From Erodium maritimum (Eukaryota; Streptophyta; Magnoliopsida; Geraniales; Geraniaceae), in the NCBI GenBank assembly GCA_963921825.1, contig OY997590.1, positions 43,913,039-43,977,038 of the forward strand: a stretch of 64,000 nt of DNA, read 5' to 3'. The notes under the pieces were generated by a model. It was not told where the DNA came from. It did no database searches and worked only from the letters and a program-made list of their open reading frames with translations. A program made the translations under genes and the position numbers. This document shows, one piece after another, positions 63,071-64,000 of this stretch (position 1 is the stretch's first letter; every line of letters begins with the position of its first letter).

Positions 63071-64000
63071 CACTCTATAACTTATCACCAATCAACACTT
63101 ATCGAATCACACTTTCGCCACAACACACAAAGACATTCACTTAATCCTCAATCTTAGAAGTACACACGTTCATCAATACACACCACACGGGATTCACACC
63201 CACAATTACCCTTACCGTCATACTTACCTGTCACGAACCATCGGTGCATCGATCACCTGATTGCACCGTTTGGCACAACCAGTCATACTCGATCATCCGT
63301 TCAATCAGTCAATTAATCCACATTCAATCATCCAAACAATCAATTAAGCATTCAATCAAACAAGCTAACTAGTTTCATTAGACTCTTAGTTTATCATGAA
63401 CTAGGCAAACAAACATGTGATCCTAACACAAAACTAATCTGAGGGCTCATCACGGCCTCTCTACCAGTAAATCAATTCCCAAGTATTGAAAGCGAGTTAC
63501 ACTAGTTATTCTCATCCTGTGCATGCATTCTAGACTCATCCGGTTATTAGTAATTGAAAGACGATTATTCTAGTTATTCGCATCTTATAAGCAATTCTAG
63601 GACATTTCCGATTTTATTAACCTAATAGGCATACTAGTAATGGAATACTCGAGTAGTTAGGACTTTCCCTACCTTGTCGTCTTCCTCTAATAATACTCTG
63701 CTGTAAAGTTGATTAGCCTCTCCTCCGTTCTTCACATGGGTTCCGGTGTGGTCTTCATCTTCTAGGGCGAAGTCCAAGCTCTCGGGCGAAGTCTAAGCTC
63801 TAGGTTTTTAACAGTTAAACTTACAATCAGAACAGGTGTTGTACAAAATAAAATCCACACGTTGCCCTTTTAAACTCGAACGGGATAAAAGCGGGATTAC
63901 AACGAATCGGATTCCAGCAACCGAACCTCGAGCACAGAACCCGATGCACGTTTCCCGAGGCATGGTTCCCGGTGCACGGGTTTCGAGGAACGGAGCCCGA

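Larger units (their letters stand above)
61938..64000 (-). repeat. Gypsy LTR, minus strand, continues beyond window
   Basis: Starts TGTCACGCCCCAAATCCG, the reverse complement of the LTR end GGATTTGGGGCGTGACA of the element at 19239. Several blocks match that LTR in reverse: GTGAGCTTACGCTCAGTAGGG (near 62239), the ...CATCCCATAGGGAC... block (62745 and 62821) and TTGCACCG...CCAGTCATACTCGA (63265-63295). It is a diverged Tekay-type relative. Because it directly abuts LINE D at its 3' border it is either a 3' LTR or a solo LTR; the rest lies to the right. Confidence 0.9.

Overview
The window reads as a piece of a plant (angiosperm) nuclear genome made almost entirely of retrotransposons nested inside one another. 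The evidence is L1-type plant LINEs with RRM or DUF4283/CCHC first ORFs, Ty1/copia and Ty3/gypsy elements primed by initiator tRNA-Met (TGGTATCAGAGC), a chromodomain typical of Tekay/Del chromoviruses, a tRNA-like SINE pair and a long-TIR Mutator-like element. I found no convincing host gene, rRNA, tRNA or CRISPR array. All coding regions are decayed to some degree, so nearly all are annotated as pseudogenes. The species cannot be told from the sequence.

Layout. 1-7167: a Ty1/copia element whose 5' LTR is cut by the window edge (partial LTR, PBS, decayed gag-pol, PPT, complete 1688-bp 3' LTR). 7168-8330: unrecognised sequence. 8331-12788: an ORF1-only LINE-like retroposon, split by a probable minus-strand solo LTR (8807-11847) that itself carries a 1.5-kb MULE (10274-11797). 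12876-13373: two tRNA-like SINE copies head to head, forming a long inverted repeat. About 13380-33541: LINE A, whose ORF1 is cut into four pieces by a copia solo LTR (TSD TGGAG), a minus-strand retroposon (about 15-bp TSD) and a complete 11.4-kb Tekay-type gypsy element (TSD AGTGG). Its ORF2 starts at 30778 and is itself cut at 33542.

33542-44696: a second Tekay-like gypsy element with a 2.9-kb 5' LTR. Its LTR/leader has been rearranged into three partial tandem copies, and its 3' end is missing. 44697-46286: an ORF1-only retroposon ending in poly(A). 46287-52147: LINE B, interrupted by the minus-strand 5'-truncated LINE C (46588-49146). About 52150-54975: an RT-RNaseH-integrase fragment of another chromovirus (CRM/Reina-like). 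55254-61937: LINE D, with a copia solo LTR (56583-58270, TSD CAAGG) inside ORF1. It is cut at 61938 by a minus-strand gypsy LTR that runs off the window.

The most informative results are structural: target-site duplications that date the nesting; a copia copy with only about 1 % LTR divergence although its reverse transcriptase lacks the catalytic motif; the tandem 5'-end rearrangement of the second gypsy element; the inverted SINE dimer; the MULE inside an LTR inside a LINE; a duplicated zinc knuckle; and several kinds of short hairpin-forming tandem repeats in LTRs and leaders. I do not see evidence for a new cellular system such as defence or biosynthesis.
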